Part shown: one piece after another, positions 1 to 6,646 of the stretch
Layout of the letters: each line of letters begins with the position of its first letter
Numbering within the stretch: the stretch's first letter is position 1
Assembly: GCA_964441925.1 (NCBI GenBank)
Contig: CAYTVY010000082.1
Coordinates: 1 to 11,663 of the forward strand
Direction: 5' to 3'
Length of the DNA: 11,663 bases
Origin: Geothermobacter sp964441925
GTDB taxonomy: Bacteria > Desulfobacterota > Desulfuromonadia > Desulfuromonadales > Geothermobacteraceae
The notes under the pieces: generated by a model
Seen by the model: the letters and a program-made list of their open reading frames with translations, nothing else
Told to the model about the DNA's origin: nothing
Databases searched by the model: none
Translations under genes and position numbers: made by a program

Positions 1-85
1 TTTCATCTGCCACCCGCAAACCGGCCCGACCGCAAGTCCAGGTCCCTGTTTCCTGTTCCTCTGTTCGCGCCTGCGCGAGTTCGCT
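1..85. other. hisA downstream spacer, cut by window edge
   Basis: No gene can be supported here. The stretch follows the hisA stop codon in the direction of transcription, and by family gene order it should lead to hisF beyond the left edge. It contains a segment (about 51-83) resembling one arm of the hairpin repeat found between hisH and hisA: both share ctctgt followed a few bases later by cctgcgcgag. No matching second arm is seen, so this is at best a half copy. Confidence 0.4.
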
Positions 86-811
86 TTATTGTTTTGTCAG
101 CGCCACCGCCTCGCGCAGATCGATCGCTCCGGTGTAGATCGCCTTGCCGGCAATCACCCCGGTCACCCCGGAGGATTCGATGGCCATCAGCCGGCGGATG
201 TCGTCGAGGCTGGAGAGTCCGCCGGAAGCGATCACCGGAATGCTGATCGCCTCGGCCAGGGCTTTCGTTGCCTCGATGTTCGGGCCCTGCAGCATGCCGT
301 CGCGGGCGATGTCGGTGTAGATGATCGCCTCGACGCCGAAGCCCTCCATCTCCCTGGCCATCTCCGTCGCCTTTTTTTCGGTCACGTCGGCCCAGCCGCG
401 CACCGCCACCCGGCCATCCCTGGCGTCGATGCCGACCACGATCCGTCCCGGAAACCTTTTGCAGGCCTCGGCAACCAGGGCCGGGTTCTCCTTGGCAACC
501 GTGCCGAGAATCACCCGGTCGATACCGAGCCCGAGATAGGCCTCGATGGTCGCCAGGTCGCGGATGCCACCGCCCAGCTCGCAGGGGATGTCGATGGCGG
601 CGACGATCGCCTCGATGGCTTTTTTGTTGCGCGGCACCCCGGCAAAGGCACCGTCGAGATCGACGATATGCAGATACTCGCCGCCCTGCTCCTGCCAGCT
701 GCGCGCCTGGGCGGCCGGATCGTCACTGTAGACCGTATCCTTCTCCATCAGCCCCTGCTCCAGACGGACGCAGCGGCCTTCCTTCAGATCGATGGCGGGT
801 ATGATGAGCAT
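86..811 (-). CDS. hisA: HisA, ProFAR isomerase
   Basis: 1-(5-phosphoribosyl)-5-[(5-phosphoribosylamino)methylideneamino]imidazole-4-carboxamide isomerase, a cytoplasmic (beta/alpha)8 barrel that performs the Amadori rearrangement of histidine synthesis step 4. The 241 residues match the usual HisA length. The N-terminal strand MLIIPAIDL carries the expected catalytic Asp8. The second catalytic Asp is D129 in VVGIDARDG. The phosphate-binding segments ELGGGIR (78-84) and VIASGGLSS (193-201) and the loop YTDIARDGMLQGPN (165-178) are all present. The related barrel HisF lacks this pattern of start and loop, so HisA is preferred. The ATG is preceded by an AGAGGA ribosome-binding site. The gene lies 144 bp downstream of hisH, and the gap contains a hairpin repeat. 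Intact, with no oddities in the protein. Confidence 0.97.
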   Translation of the reverse strand: MLIIPAIDLKEGRCVRLEQGLMEKDTVYSDDPAAQARSWQEQGGEYLHIVDLDGAFAGVPRNKKAIEAIVAAIDIPCELGGGIRDLATIEAYLGLGIDRVILGTVAKENPALVAEACKRFPGRIVVGIDARDGRVAVRGWADVTEKKATEMAREMEGFGVEAIIYTDIARDGMLQGPNIEATKALAEAISIPVIASGGLSSLDDIRRLMAIESSGVTGVIAGKAIYTGAIDLREAVALTKQ

Positions 812-850
812 AAAAATTTCCTCTCAAGCCTGTAAATCCGACTCCTCGCG

Positions 851-936
851 CCCGTTCGCTACGCTCACTCTAGACGCAGAAACACAGAGGAAATCAGGCT
901 TTTCGTTTTTCATTTCTTTCTCTGTGCCTGCGCGAG
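851..936. repeat. Hairpin-forming dispersed repeat, copy 1 (hisH-hisA gap)
   Basis: On the plus strand a 27-base head (851-877, ending in agacgc) is followed by an arm with cgcag and cacagag (875-889). The complementary arm has ctctgtg and ctgcgcg (919-934), so the element can fold into an imperfect hairpin with an A/T-rich loop. The head matches the head of the copy at 2294-2320 in 22 of 27 positions, counted by eye. It fills most of the spacer between hisH and hisA. It is transcribed with the his mRNA and could act as an mRNA processing or stability element, or simply be a tolerated repeat. Its function is not known from the sequence. Confidence 0.7.
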
Positions 937-955
937 AACACTTGCACCTTGCTGC

Positions 956-1579
956 TCACAGCGCTCCGAAATTCCGGAAAATCCGCAGCCCCACCGCCTG
1001 GCTCTTTTCGGGATGGAACTGGGTGGCGAAGATGTTGTCCCGCCAGACGGCGGCGCAGAACTCGATGTCGCCGTAACGGCAGCTGGCCGCGATGTCGTCC
1101 GGGTTGTCGGCGGCACAGTAGTAGGAGTGGACGAAGTAGAGGTAGCTGCCGTCATCGACCCCCTTCCACAGCGGCGCGGGACGCTGCAGGCGGATCGCGT
1201 TCCAGCCCATGTGCGGCACCTTGAGCTGTTCGCCGCCTTCCTCCATGCCGGCCGGGAAACGCTTCACCCGCCCCGGAATCAGGCCCAGGCCCGGGTGGCG
1301 GCCGAATTCCTCGCTCTCGTCGAACAGCAGCTGCATGCCGACGCAGATGCCGAGCAGCGGCTTGCCGGCGGCGACGTGCGCCAGCAGCGGCGCGACGAAG
1401 CCGCCCTCGCGCAGGCGCGCACTGCAGTCGCGAAAGGCGCCGACCCCCGGCAGCACCAGCTTGTCGGCGCTTTCGATATCGCGCGGATCGGCACTGACCC
1501 GGGCGGTGAACCCCAGCTTCTCGAAGGCCTTGGCAACACTGCGCAGGTTGCCTACTTCGTAGTCGATGATGGTGATCAT
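956..1579 (-). CDS. hisH: HisH, glutaminase subunit of IGP synthase
   Basis: Class I glutamine amidotransferase subunit of imidazole glycerol phosphate synthase. It hydrolyses glutamine and channels ammonia to HisF, giving imidazole glycerol phosphate and AICAR. With the ATG at 1579 the protein has 207 residues, a normal length, and begins MITIIDYEVGNLRSV as the family does. The triad is visible: nucleophile Cys79 in LLGICVGMQ, His189 and Glu191 in TQFHPEKS. The oxyanion-hole segment LPGVGAF lies at 43-49. The frame is open to a TTG at 1588, three codons upstream, but the family start favours the ATG. The ribosome-binding site is weak (GGGA just upstream). The partner hisF is not in the window and is expected past the left edge. 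Confidence 0.96.
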   Translation of the reverse strand: MITIIDYEVGNLRSVAKAFEKLGFTARVSADPRDIESADKLVLPGVGAFRDCSARLREGGFVAPLLAHVAAGKPLLGICVGMQLLFDESEEFGRHPGLGLIPGRVKRFPAGMEEGGEQLKVPHMGWNAIRLQRPAPLWKGVDDGSYLYFVHSYYCAADNPDDIAASCRYGDIEFCAAVWRDNIFATQFHPEKSQAVGLRIFRNFGAL

Positions 1580-1607
1580 GGATCCCAAAAAGCGGCTGAA
1601 GGCAAGG

Positions 1608-1657
1608 CCGGGGGCCAGGGGGAAAACGCGTTCACCCCCGGCACCCGGTCCCTGGCC
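1608..1657. repeat. GC-rich hairpin in the hisB-hisH gap
   Basis: In the 87-bp gap between hisB and hisH, the plus-strand ggccaggg (1613-1620) is the exact complement of ccctggcc (1650-1657), giving an 8-bp stem. An alternative inner stem pairs ggggg (1618-1622) with ccccc (1635-1639). No T-run follows on the minus strand, so it does not look like an intrinsic terminator. It may affect hisH translation or his mRNA decay, which is inference. It does not share the head of the repeats at 851 and 2294. Confidence 0.5.
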
Positions 1658-1666
1658 GGTTCCGGT

Positions 1667-2254
1667 TTATTCCAGCTTTCCCTTGCTCGACAGCACCCCG
1701 TCGATGCGCGGGTCGAGGCCGCTGGCCTCGTCGAGGGCGCGGGCAAAGGCCTTGAAGATCGCCTCGATGATGTGGTGCAGGTTGTCGCCGTAGGCGAGGT
1801 TGACGTGCAGGTTGGCACCGCTGTGGTTGCAGAAGGCGGTGAAGAACTCCTCGACCAGCTCGGTCTCGAAGTTGCCGATCCGCGTCTTGGGGATGGCGAC
1901 GTTGAAGACCAGGTGCGGCCGGCCGGAGAAATCGATGATCACCGAGGCCAGCGCCTCGTGCATCGGCATGGTGCCGCGTCCGTAACGGCGGATGCCGGCC
2001 TTGTCGCCGAGCGCCTGTCTGAAGGCCTCGCCCAGGGCGATGCCGACATCCTCCACCGTGTGGTGGGCATCGATCTCCAGATCGCCCTGCGCCCGCACCT
2101 CGAGATCGAAGAAGCCGTGCCGGGCAATCTGCACCAGCATGTGGTCGAAGAACGGCACCCCGGTCTCGACGGCATGCTCCCCCCGGCCGTCGAGGGACAG
2201 CGCGATACGAATGTCGGTTTCGCTGGTCTTGCGGTCTATGTTCGCCTTGCGCAT
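1667..2254 (-). CDS. hisB: HisB, imidazoleglycerol-phosphate dehydratase
   Basis: Manganese-dependent dehydratase that converts imidazole glycerol phosphate to imidazole acetol phosphate (step 6). At 195 residues it is the monofunctional form. There is no N-terminal histidinol-phosphatase domain as in enterobacterial HisB, so the phosphatase must be encoded elsewhere. Metal-binding histidine motifs are clear: FFDHML (35-40), DAHHTVEDVG (62-71), MHEAL (98-102) and GDNLHHIIEAIFKA (156-169). The ATG at 2254 has a GGGAG ribosome-binding site about nine bases upstream. The gene sits 141 bp after hisD, with a hairpin repeat between them, and 87 bp before hisH. Confidence 0.97.
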   Translation of the reverse strand: MRKANIDRKTSETDIRIALSLDGRGEHAVETGVPFFDHMLVQIARHGFFDLEVRAQGDLEIDAHHTVEDVGIALGEAFRQALGDKAGIRRYGRGTMPMHEALASVIIDFSGRPHLVFNVAIPKTRIGNFETELVEEFFTAFCNHSGANLHVNLAYGDNLHHIIEAIFKAFARALDEASGLDPRIDGVLSSKGKLE

Positions 2255-2293
2255 GGGGATCTCCCGGACTCAGAGTAAAAATTGGTTTCGCCA

Positions 2294-2382
2294 CCCGCTC
2301 GCGATGCTCGCTCAAGACGCCAAGGACACCAAGAACCTCAAAAAAACATTCCGGTTTTCTTGGTGCCCTTGGTGACTTGGTG
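2294..2382. repeat. Hairpin-forming dispersed repeat, copy 2 (hisD-hisB gap)
   Basis: The head at 2294-2320 matches the copy at 851-877 (22 of 27 positions by eye). The left arm 2316-2335 and right arm 2357-2376 are near-perfect reverse complements, pairing 17 to 18 of 20 positions around a 21-base loop. The arms carry the iterated motif ccaagg/caccaag and its complement cttggtg/ccttgg. It occupies most of the space between the hisD stop and the hisB start. Related cttggtg-ccttggcg palindromes are familiar to me as intergenic repeats in deltaproteobacterial genomes, but I cannot confirm copy number here. Confidence 0.75.
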
Positions 2383-2395
2383 GCCTGAATTTCCC

Positions 2396-3691
2396 TTAGC
2401 TTTTCTTCTCCAGCCGTTTGCTCACCGACTTCGCGTGCGCCTCCAGGCCTTCCAGGGTCGCGATCCGCTCGATGGCGCCGCCGAGGCGTTCCAGCCCCGC
2501 CCTGGAGAAGCAAACGAGGCTCGACTTCTTGACGAAATCATCGAGCGACAGCGGCGAGAAGAAGCGTGCCGTTCCCCCGGTCGGCAGGGTGTGATTCGGC
2601 CCGGCCAGATAGTCGCCGGCCGCCTCGGGCGTGTGGTGCCCCATGAAGATGGCGCCGGCATGGCGGATGCGCGGCAGCAGGGCGAAGGGATCGGCCACCG
2701 CCAGTTCCAGATGCTCGGGGGCGATGCGGTTGGAGAATGCGGCCGCCTCGTCCAGGTCGCGGGCAAGAATGATGGCACCGTAGTCGGCGATCGCCTGCCG
2801 GGCGATCGCCTGCCGCGACAGCTCGGCGAGCTGGCGGTCGACCTGTTCGGCCACCGCATGGGCCATCGTTTCGCAGGTGGTCACCAGCACCGCCGAGGCC
2901 AGCTCGTCGTGTTCGGCCTGGCCGAGCAGGTCGGCGGCGATATGGGCGGCATCGCCGCTGCCGTCGTTGATCACCAGGATCTCGCTCGGCCCGGCGATCA
3001 TGTCGATATCGACCTGACCGAAGACCAGCTTCTTGGCGGTGGCGACATAGATGTTGCCGGGTCCGGTGATCTTGTCGACCCGGGGAACCGATTCGGTCCC
3101 GAAGGCCAACGCCGCCACCGCCTGGGCGCCGCCGATGCGGAAGATCCGGTCGACCCCGGCGATTCTGGCCGCCGCCAGCACGTGCGGATTGACCACGCCG
3201 TCCGGCATCGGCACGGTCATGATCACCTCGCCGACCCCGGCCACCTTCGCCGGCACCGCGTTCATCAGTACCGAGGAGGGATAGGCGGCCTTGCCGCCGG
3301 GAACATAGATGCCCACCCGGTCGAGCGGCCGCACCATCTGGCCGACCAGCACATCGTCCTCGTCGGTCGAAAGCCAGGTCTCCTGCTTCTGCTTGCGGTG
3401 ATAGGCGGCGATCCGTTCGGCGGCCAGCTCCAGGTCGGCCATGGCGACGGCATCGACCCGGGCGCAGGCCTGTTCGATCTCCTGCGCCGTCACCTCGATG
3501 CCGACCACGTCGAGATGCAGCCGGTCGAACCGCTCCGTCAGCTCCGCCAGGGCGGCATCACCCCGCCGGCGCACATCGTCGATGATCGCCCGCACCGTCT
3601 CCTCGACACCCTCCGGAACCGCCTCCCCGCGGTTTTCGATGGCGGCGAAACGGGCGGCGAAATCACTGTCGGACAATTTCAGAATGCGCAT
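2396..3691 (-). CDS. hisD: HisD, histidinol dehydrogenase
   Basis: Zinc-dependent enzyme performing the last two NAD-linked oxidations, L-histidinol to L-histidinal to L-histidine. The chosen start gives 431 residues beginning MRILKLSDSDF. It has AGGA about seven bases upstream, whereas the ATG at 3709, six codons earlier, has no well-placed ribosome-binding site. Catalytic Glu326 and His327 are in RIAPEHLEL. Likely zinc ligands are Gln258 and His261 (GQAEHDE), Asp360 (GDYLAGPNHTLPTGG) and His419. NAD-binding and glycine-rich segments IYVPGGKAAYPSS (128-140) and KITGPGNIYVATAKK (207-221) are conserved. Oddity: residues 293-302 are an exact RQAIA-RQAIA duplication encoded by a 15-bp tandem repeat. 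The gene starts 25 bp after the hisG stop. Confidence 0.97.
   Translation of the reverse strand: MRILKLSDSDFAARFAAIENRGEAVPEGVEETVRAIIDDVRRRGDAALAELTERFDRLHLDVVGIEVTAQEIEQACARVDAVAMADLELAAERIAAYHRKQKQETWLSTDEDDVLVGQMVRPLDRVGIYVPGGKAAYPSSVLMNAVPAKVAGVGEVIMTVPMPDGVVNPHVLAAARIAGVDRIFRIGGAQAVAALAFGTESVPRVDKITGPGNIYVATAKKLVFGQVDIDMIAGPSEILVINDGSGDAAHIAADLLGQAEHDELASAVLVTTCETMAHAVAEQVDRQLAELSRQAIARQAIADYGAIILARDLDEAAAFSNRIAPEHLELAVADPFALLPRIRHAGAIFMGHHTPEAAGDYLAGPNHTLPTGGTARFFSPLSLDDFVKKSSLVCFSRAGLERLGGAIERIATLEGLEAHAKSVSKRLEKKS
2786..2815. repeat. 15-bp in-frame tandem duplication inside hisD
   Basis: Two identical adjacent 15-bp units (2786-2800 and 2801-2815) each contain the octamer gcgatcgc. 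They encode RQAIA twice (residues 293-302 of HisD), in a helical region between the zinc ligands and the catalytic Glu-His pair. The reading frame is kept, so the gene is probably functional. Confidence 0.85.
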
Positions 3692-3716
3692 CCGTCGGTT
3701 CCTGTCCATCCTTCGG

Positions 3717-4379
3717 TTAGCGGGAAATGCGAACCTCGTCGTCGACCACCTGCTCCAGTTCGGCGAGGATCCGGCTGATCCGCTGATGCTTGGTCTTCAG
3801 GCTGGCCCGGTTGACGATCAGCCGGCTGGTGATTTCGGCAATGGTCTCCACCTCGACCATGTCGTTGGCCTTGAGGGTACCGCCGGTCGAGACCAGGTCG
3901 ACGATCCGTTCGGCCAGGCCGACCAGCGGCGCCAGCTCGATCGAGCCGTAAAGCTTGATGATCTCGACCTGGGTGCCCCGGGCGGCGAAGTAGCGCTCTG
4001 TGATGTTCGGATACTTGGTGGCGACCCGGATGTTCGACCAGTTGGCCGGATCATCGTCCCGGCGCAGTTCCCTGGGCTCGGCGACCACCAGCCGACAGTA
4101 GCCGAACTTCAGGTCGAGCGGTTCATAGAGATCCTTGCCCTGCTCCAGCAGGGTGTCCTTGCCGACCACTCCCAGATCGGCACAACCGTATTCGACATAG
4201 GTCGGCACGTCGGTGGCCCGCACCGCCATGAAGCGATATTTCTGCTGCCGGTTCTCGAAGACCAGCTTGCGGCTTTCTCCCGTCATCTCCGGGCAGGTGA
4301 TACCGACGCGGGCGAACAGCTCCATGCTGTCCTGCATGATGCGCCCCTTGGGCAGGGCGAAGGTGATCCAGTCGCTCAT
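3717..4379 (-). CDS. hisG: HisG, short-form ATP phosphoribosyltransferase
   Basis: Catalyses the first committed and feedback-controlled step of histidine synthesis, ATP + PRPP to N1-(5-phosphoribosyl)-ATP. The protein has 220 residues: N-terminal FALPKGRIMQDS (7-18), VRATDVPTYVEYGCADLGVVGKD (53-75) and the PRPP-binding loop DLVSTGGTLKAND (161-173). It ends shortly after the catalytic domain and lacks the C-terminal ACT-like regulatory domain (about 75 residues) of long-form HisG. Short forms work as hetero-octamers with HisZ, a histidyl-tRNA synthetase paralogue that supplies allostery. No hisZ is present in this window. The ATG follows a good GGAGG site. hisG is the first his gene and has a candidate promoter 40-70 bp upstream. 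Confidence 0.96.
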   Translation of the reverse strand: MSDWITFALPKGRIMQDSMELFARVGITCPEMTGESRKLVFENRQQKYRFMAVRATDVPTYVEYGCADLGVVGKDTLLEQGKDLYEPLDLKFGYCRLVVAEPRELRRDDDPANWSNIRVATKYPNITERYFAARGTQVEIIKLYGSIELAPLVGLAERIVDLVSTGGTLKANDMVEVETIAEITSRLIVNRASLKTKHQRISRILAELEQVVDDEVRISR

Positions 4380-4418
4380 GTTCCTCCGTTCGGGCCGGAT
4401 TTTCGTACCAGGGTGCCC

Positions 4419-4448
4419 AATCTAACGCGAAAGCGGTCGCCATGGCAA
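4419..4448 (-). promoter_or_regulatory. Candidate sigma70 promoter for the his operon
   Basis: On the minus strand TTGCCA (4443-4448, 5 of 6 matches to the -35 consensus) and TAGATT (4419-4424, 4 of 6 to the -10) are separated by 18 bases. They lie in the 91-bp gap between the murA stop and the hisG start, giving a leader of roughly 30 bases. No attenuator-like run of His codons is seen in such a short leader. The placement supports independent transcription of hisGDBHA, but read-through from murA is also possible. Confidence 0.4.
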
Positions 4449-4470
4449 ACGGAACGGCCAATCCTCCGGG

Positions 4471-5724
4471 CTACTCCCGCAACCGGCGGATCCGCGCCCC
4501 CAACCCGGCCAGTTTCTCCTCGATATGCTCGTAGCCACGGTCGAGATGGTAGATGCGTGAGACACTGGTCAGCCCCTCGGCGGCCAGTCCGGCCAACACC
4601 AGCGAGGCACTGGCCCGCAGATCGGTGGCCATCACCGGTGCCCCCTTGAGGACCGGCACCCCCCGAACCGTCGCCGTGTGGCCGGCGATGCTGATGTCGG
4701 CCCCCATGCGCTGCAGTTCACAGACGTGCATGAACCGGTTTTCGAAGACATGTTCACTGATCAGGCTGCTGCCCTCGGCCAGACACATCAGGGCCATGAA
4801 CTGGGCCTGCATGTCAGTGGGAAATCCCGGATGGGGGCTGGTGACGATCGAGACCGGCTGCGGCCGCTCCGGTCCCTGGACGCGAATGCCCGATCTCTCT
4901 TCGCTGATCCGCGCCCCGGCCTCGCGCAGCTTGGCCAGCAGGGCCTCGAGATGCTCGGCCCGCGCCCCCCGCACCAGCACGTCGCCACCGGTGATGGCAC
5001 CGGCGACCAGAAAGGTGCCGGCCTCGATGCGGTCGGGCATGGTGGCATGCTCGTAGGGGGCCAGATCATCCGCCCCCTGAATATGGATGGTGTCACTGCC
5101 GGCGCCCTCGACCCGGGCTCCCATCTTGTTGAGTGCCTCGGCCAGATCGACGATCTCCGGTTCGCGGGCGGCATTTTCCAGCACCGTCTCTCCCCGGGCC
5201 AGGGCCGCGGCCATCATCAGGTTCTCGGTGCCGGTCACGGTCGGCAGGTCGAGATAGATCCGGGTCCCGACCAGCCGCTCGGCGCGGGCCTCGACATAGC
5301 CCTCGTCCAGCTCGATCCGGGCCCCCATCGCCGCCAGCCCCTTCAGGTGCAGGTCGATGGGACGGGCACCGATGGCGCATCCTCCCGGCAGGGAGACCCG
5401 GGCCCGGCCAAAACGGGCGGTCAGCGGCCCGAGGGCCAGCACCGAGGCCCGCATGGTGCGCACCAGCTCATAGGGCGCCTCGACCGAAGCGACATCGCGC
5501 GTGTCGACCCGGAAAGTCCCGTTCTCGCGCTCGACCCGGGCCCCGAAGATGGCGAGCAGCCGCTCGACGGTGTCGCAGTCGCGCAGCCGCGGCACGTTGT
5601 CCAGGCGGCTCTCGCCCGAAGCCAGCAGGGTGGCGAAGAGCAGCGGCAGGGCCGCGTTCTTGGCGCCACTGACGTCGATCGCCCCGCTCAGCCTCTGTCC
5701 GCCCCTGATCTCGATCCGGTCCAT
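4471..5724 (-). CDS. murA: MurA, UDP-GlcNAc enolpyruvyl transferase
   Basis: UDP-N-acetylglucosamine 1-carboxyvinyltransferase, which transfers enolpyruvate from PEP to UDP-GlcNAc in the first committed step of peptidoglycan synthesis. The 417 residues match the family. Lys22 and Asn23 (SGAKNAALP) and Asp304 (PTDMQAQFM) are present, as are the C-terminal arginine segment TDLRASASLV (367-376) and HLDRGYEHIEEKL (393-405). The PEP-loop cysteine is Cys116 in LPGGCAIGARPIDLHLKGL. The Cys, rather than Asp, predicts the fosfomycin-sensitive type. The conserved start MDRIEI is used. An in-frame ATG at 5772 would add 16 Gly/Pro-rich residues and seems less likely. The upstream 67 bp holds a perfect 6-bp stem (5744-5749 with 5755-5760) and the palindrome ccggcgccgg (5732-5741), which could fold near the start. 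Confidence 0.97.
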   Translation of the reverse strand: MDRIEIRGGQRLSGAIDVSGAKNAALPLLFATLLASGESRLDNVPRLRDCDTVERLLAIFGARVERENGTFRVDTRDVASVEAPYELVRTMRASVLALGPLTARFGRARVSLPGGCAIGARPIDLHLKGLAAMGARIELDEGYVEARAERLVGTRIYLDLPTVTGTENLMMAAALARGETVLENAAREPEIVDLAEALNKMGARVEGAGSDTIHIQGADDLAPYEHATMPDRIEAGTFLVAGAITGGDVLVRGARAEHLEALLAKLREAGARISEERSGIRVQGPERPQPVSIVTSPHPGFPTDMQAQFMALMCLAEGSSLISEHVFENRFMHVCELQRMGADISIAGHTATVRGVPVLKGAPVMATDLRASASLVLAGLAAEGLTSVSRIYHLDRGYEHIEEKLAGLGARIRRLRE

Positions 5725-5791
5725 AACACCCCCGGCGCCGGTTCCGGGCGACAGGCCCGGTCCGGCAACCATCCTTTCCGGCCGGCCCGGT

Positions 5792-6646
5792 TCAACGGTC
5801 CGGCCTTCGCCCGCCGACGACCCGCGGCACGCCGGCATAGTCCTCGCGAATGAACAGCTCTTCCAGGCCGGCCGTGGCAAAGAGCTGTCGCACCGCCCCG
5901 GCCTGACCGATGCCGACCTCGACCAGCAGCCAGCCTCCCGCCGCCAACCGGCCGGTCTGTCCAGCCAGGGCCCGGTAGGCGTCCAGGCCGTCATCTCCCC
6001 CGTCAAGGGCCTCGACCGGCTCGAAGTCCCGGACTTCGGGCATCAGACCGGCCAGATCGGCCCGGGGGATGTAGGGCGGATTGCTGACGATCAGCGACCA
6101 GGATCCTTCCGGCAACGTCTCGAGCCGGCCCTCCCGGAAGGTGCAGCGTTCCGCCAGTCCGAGCGCTTCGGCATTGCGCCGGGCGAGCCGCAGTGCCACC
6201 GGCGACAGGTCGAGGCCCAGGGCCCGCCAGTCATCGCGTTCGTGCAGCAGGGCCAGGGCGATACAGCCGCTGCCGGTTCCGACGTCGAGCAGCGTGCCCG
6301 CCCGCTGCGGCATCCGCCGCAGGGCCTCTTCGACCAGCACCTCGGTATCGGGTCGCGGAATCAGCACACCCGGTTCGACCTGCAACTCCAGCGACCAGAA
6401 TCCGGCCCGGCCCAGGATGTACTGCAGCGGCTCGCGCGCCGCCCGGCGCCGGACCCGCTCGCGGAAGCGCGCCAGTTCGTCCGCCTGCAGCGGCCGATCG
6501 AAATTGAGATAGAGCCCGACCCGGTCGAGACCGAGCAGATCGGCCAGCATCAGCTCGGCATCGAGCCGGCCGCTTTCGATCCCCTTGCCCCGCAGATGCT
6601 CCGCCGTCCACTGCAGCACCCGCAACAGGGTCCAGATCTCGGCCAA
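5792..6646 (-). CDS. prmC: PrmC (HemK), release factor glutamine methyltransferase
   Basis: S-adenosylmethionine-dependent N5-glutamine methyltransferase that methylates the Gln of the GGQ motif in release factors. The 284 residues show the family layout: an N-terminal helical domain (about 1-80, with REPLQYILGRAGFW at 71-84), then a Rossmann methyltransferase domain. SAM-binding LLDVGTGSGCIALALL is at 119-134, and the substrate-Gln-binding NPPY motif is at 189-192. The start is a TTG immediately after the prfA TGA. An AGGAGG site inside the last codons of prfA, five bases before it, fixes this choice, and no ATG is available nearby. The abutting arrangement implies translational coupling of the methylase to its own substrate, RF1. 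Confidence 0.96.
   Translation of the reverse strand: MAEIWTLLRVLQWTAEHLRGKGIESGRLDAELMLADLLGLDRVGLYLNFDRPLQADELARFRERVRRRAAREPLQYILGRAGFWSLELQVEPGVLIPRPDTEVLVEEALRRMPQRAGTLLDVGTGSGCIALALLHERDDWRALGLDLSPVALRLARRNAEALGLAERCTFREGRLETLPEGSWSLIVSNPPYIPRADLAGLMPEVRDFEPVEALDGGDDGLDAYRALAGQTGRLAAGGWLLVEVGIGQAGAVRQLFATAGLEELFIREDYAGVPRVVGGRRPDR

Noticed and set aside
1632..2513. A 293-codon minus-strand frame spanning hisB, the repeat and the end of hisD
   Set aside because: It is out of frame with both hisB and hisD, which are clearly the real genes, and it is Arg/Pro/Gly-rich.
4123..4461. A minus-strand frame starting upstream of hisG
   Set aside because: It runs in another frame through the hisG coding region and has no ribosome-binding site. 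The hisG frame carries all family motifs.
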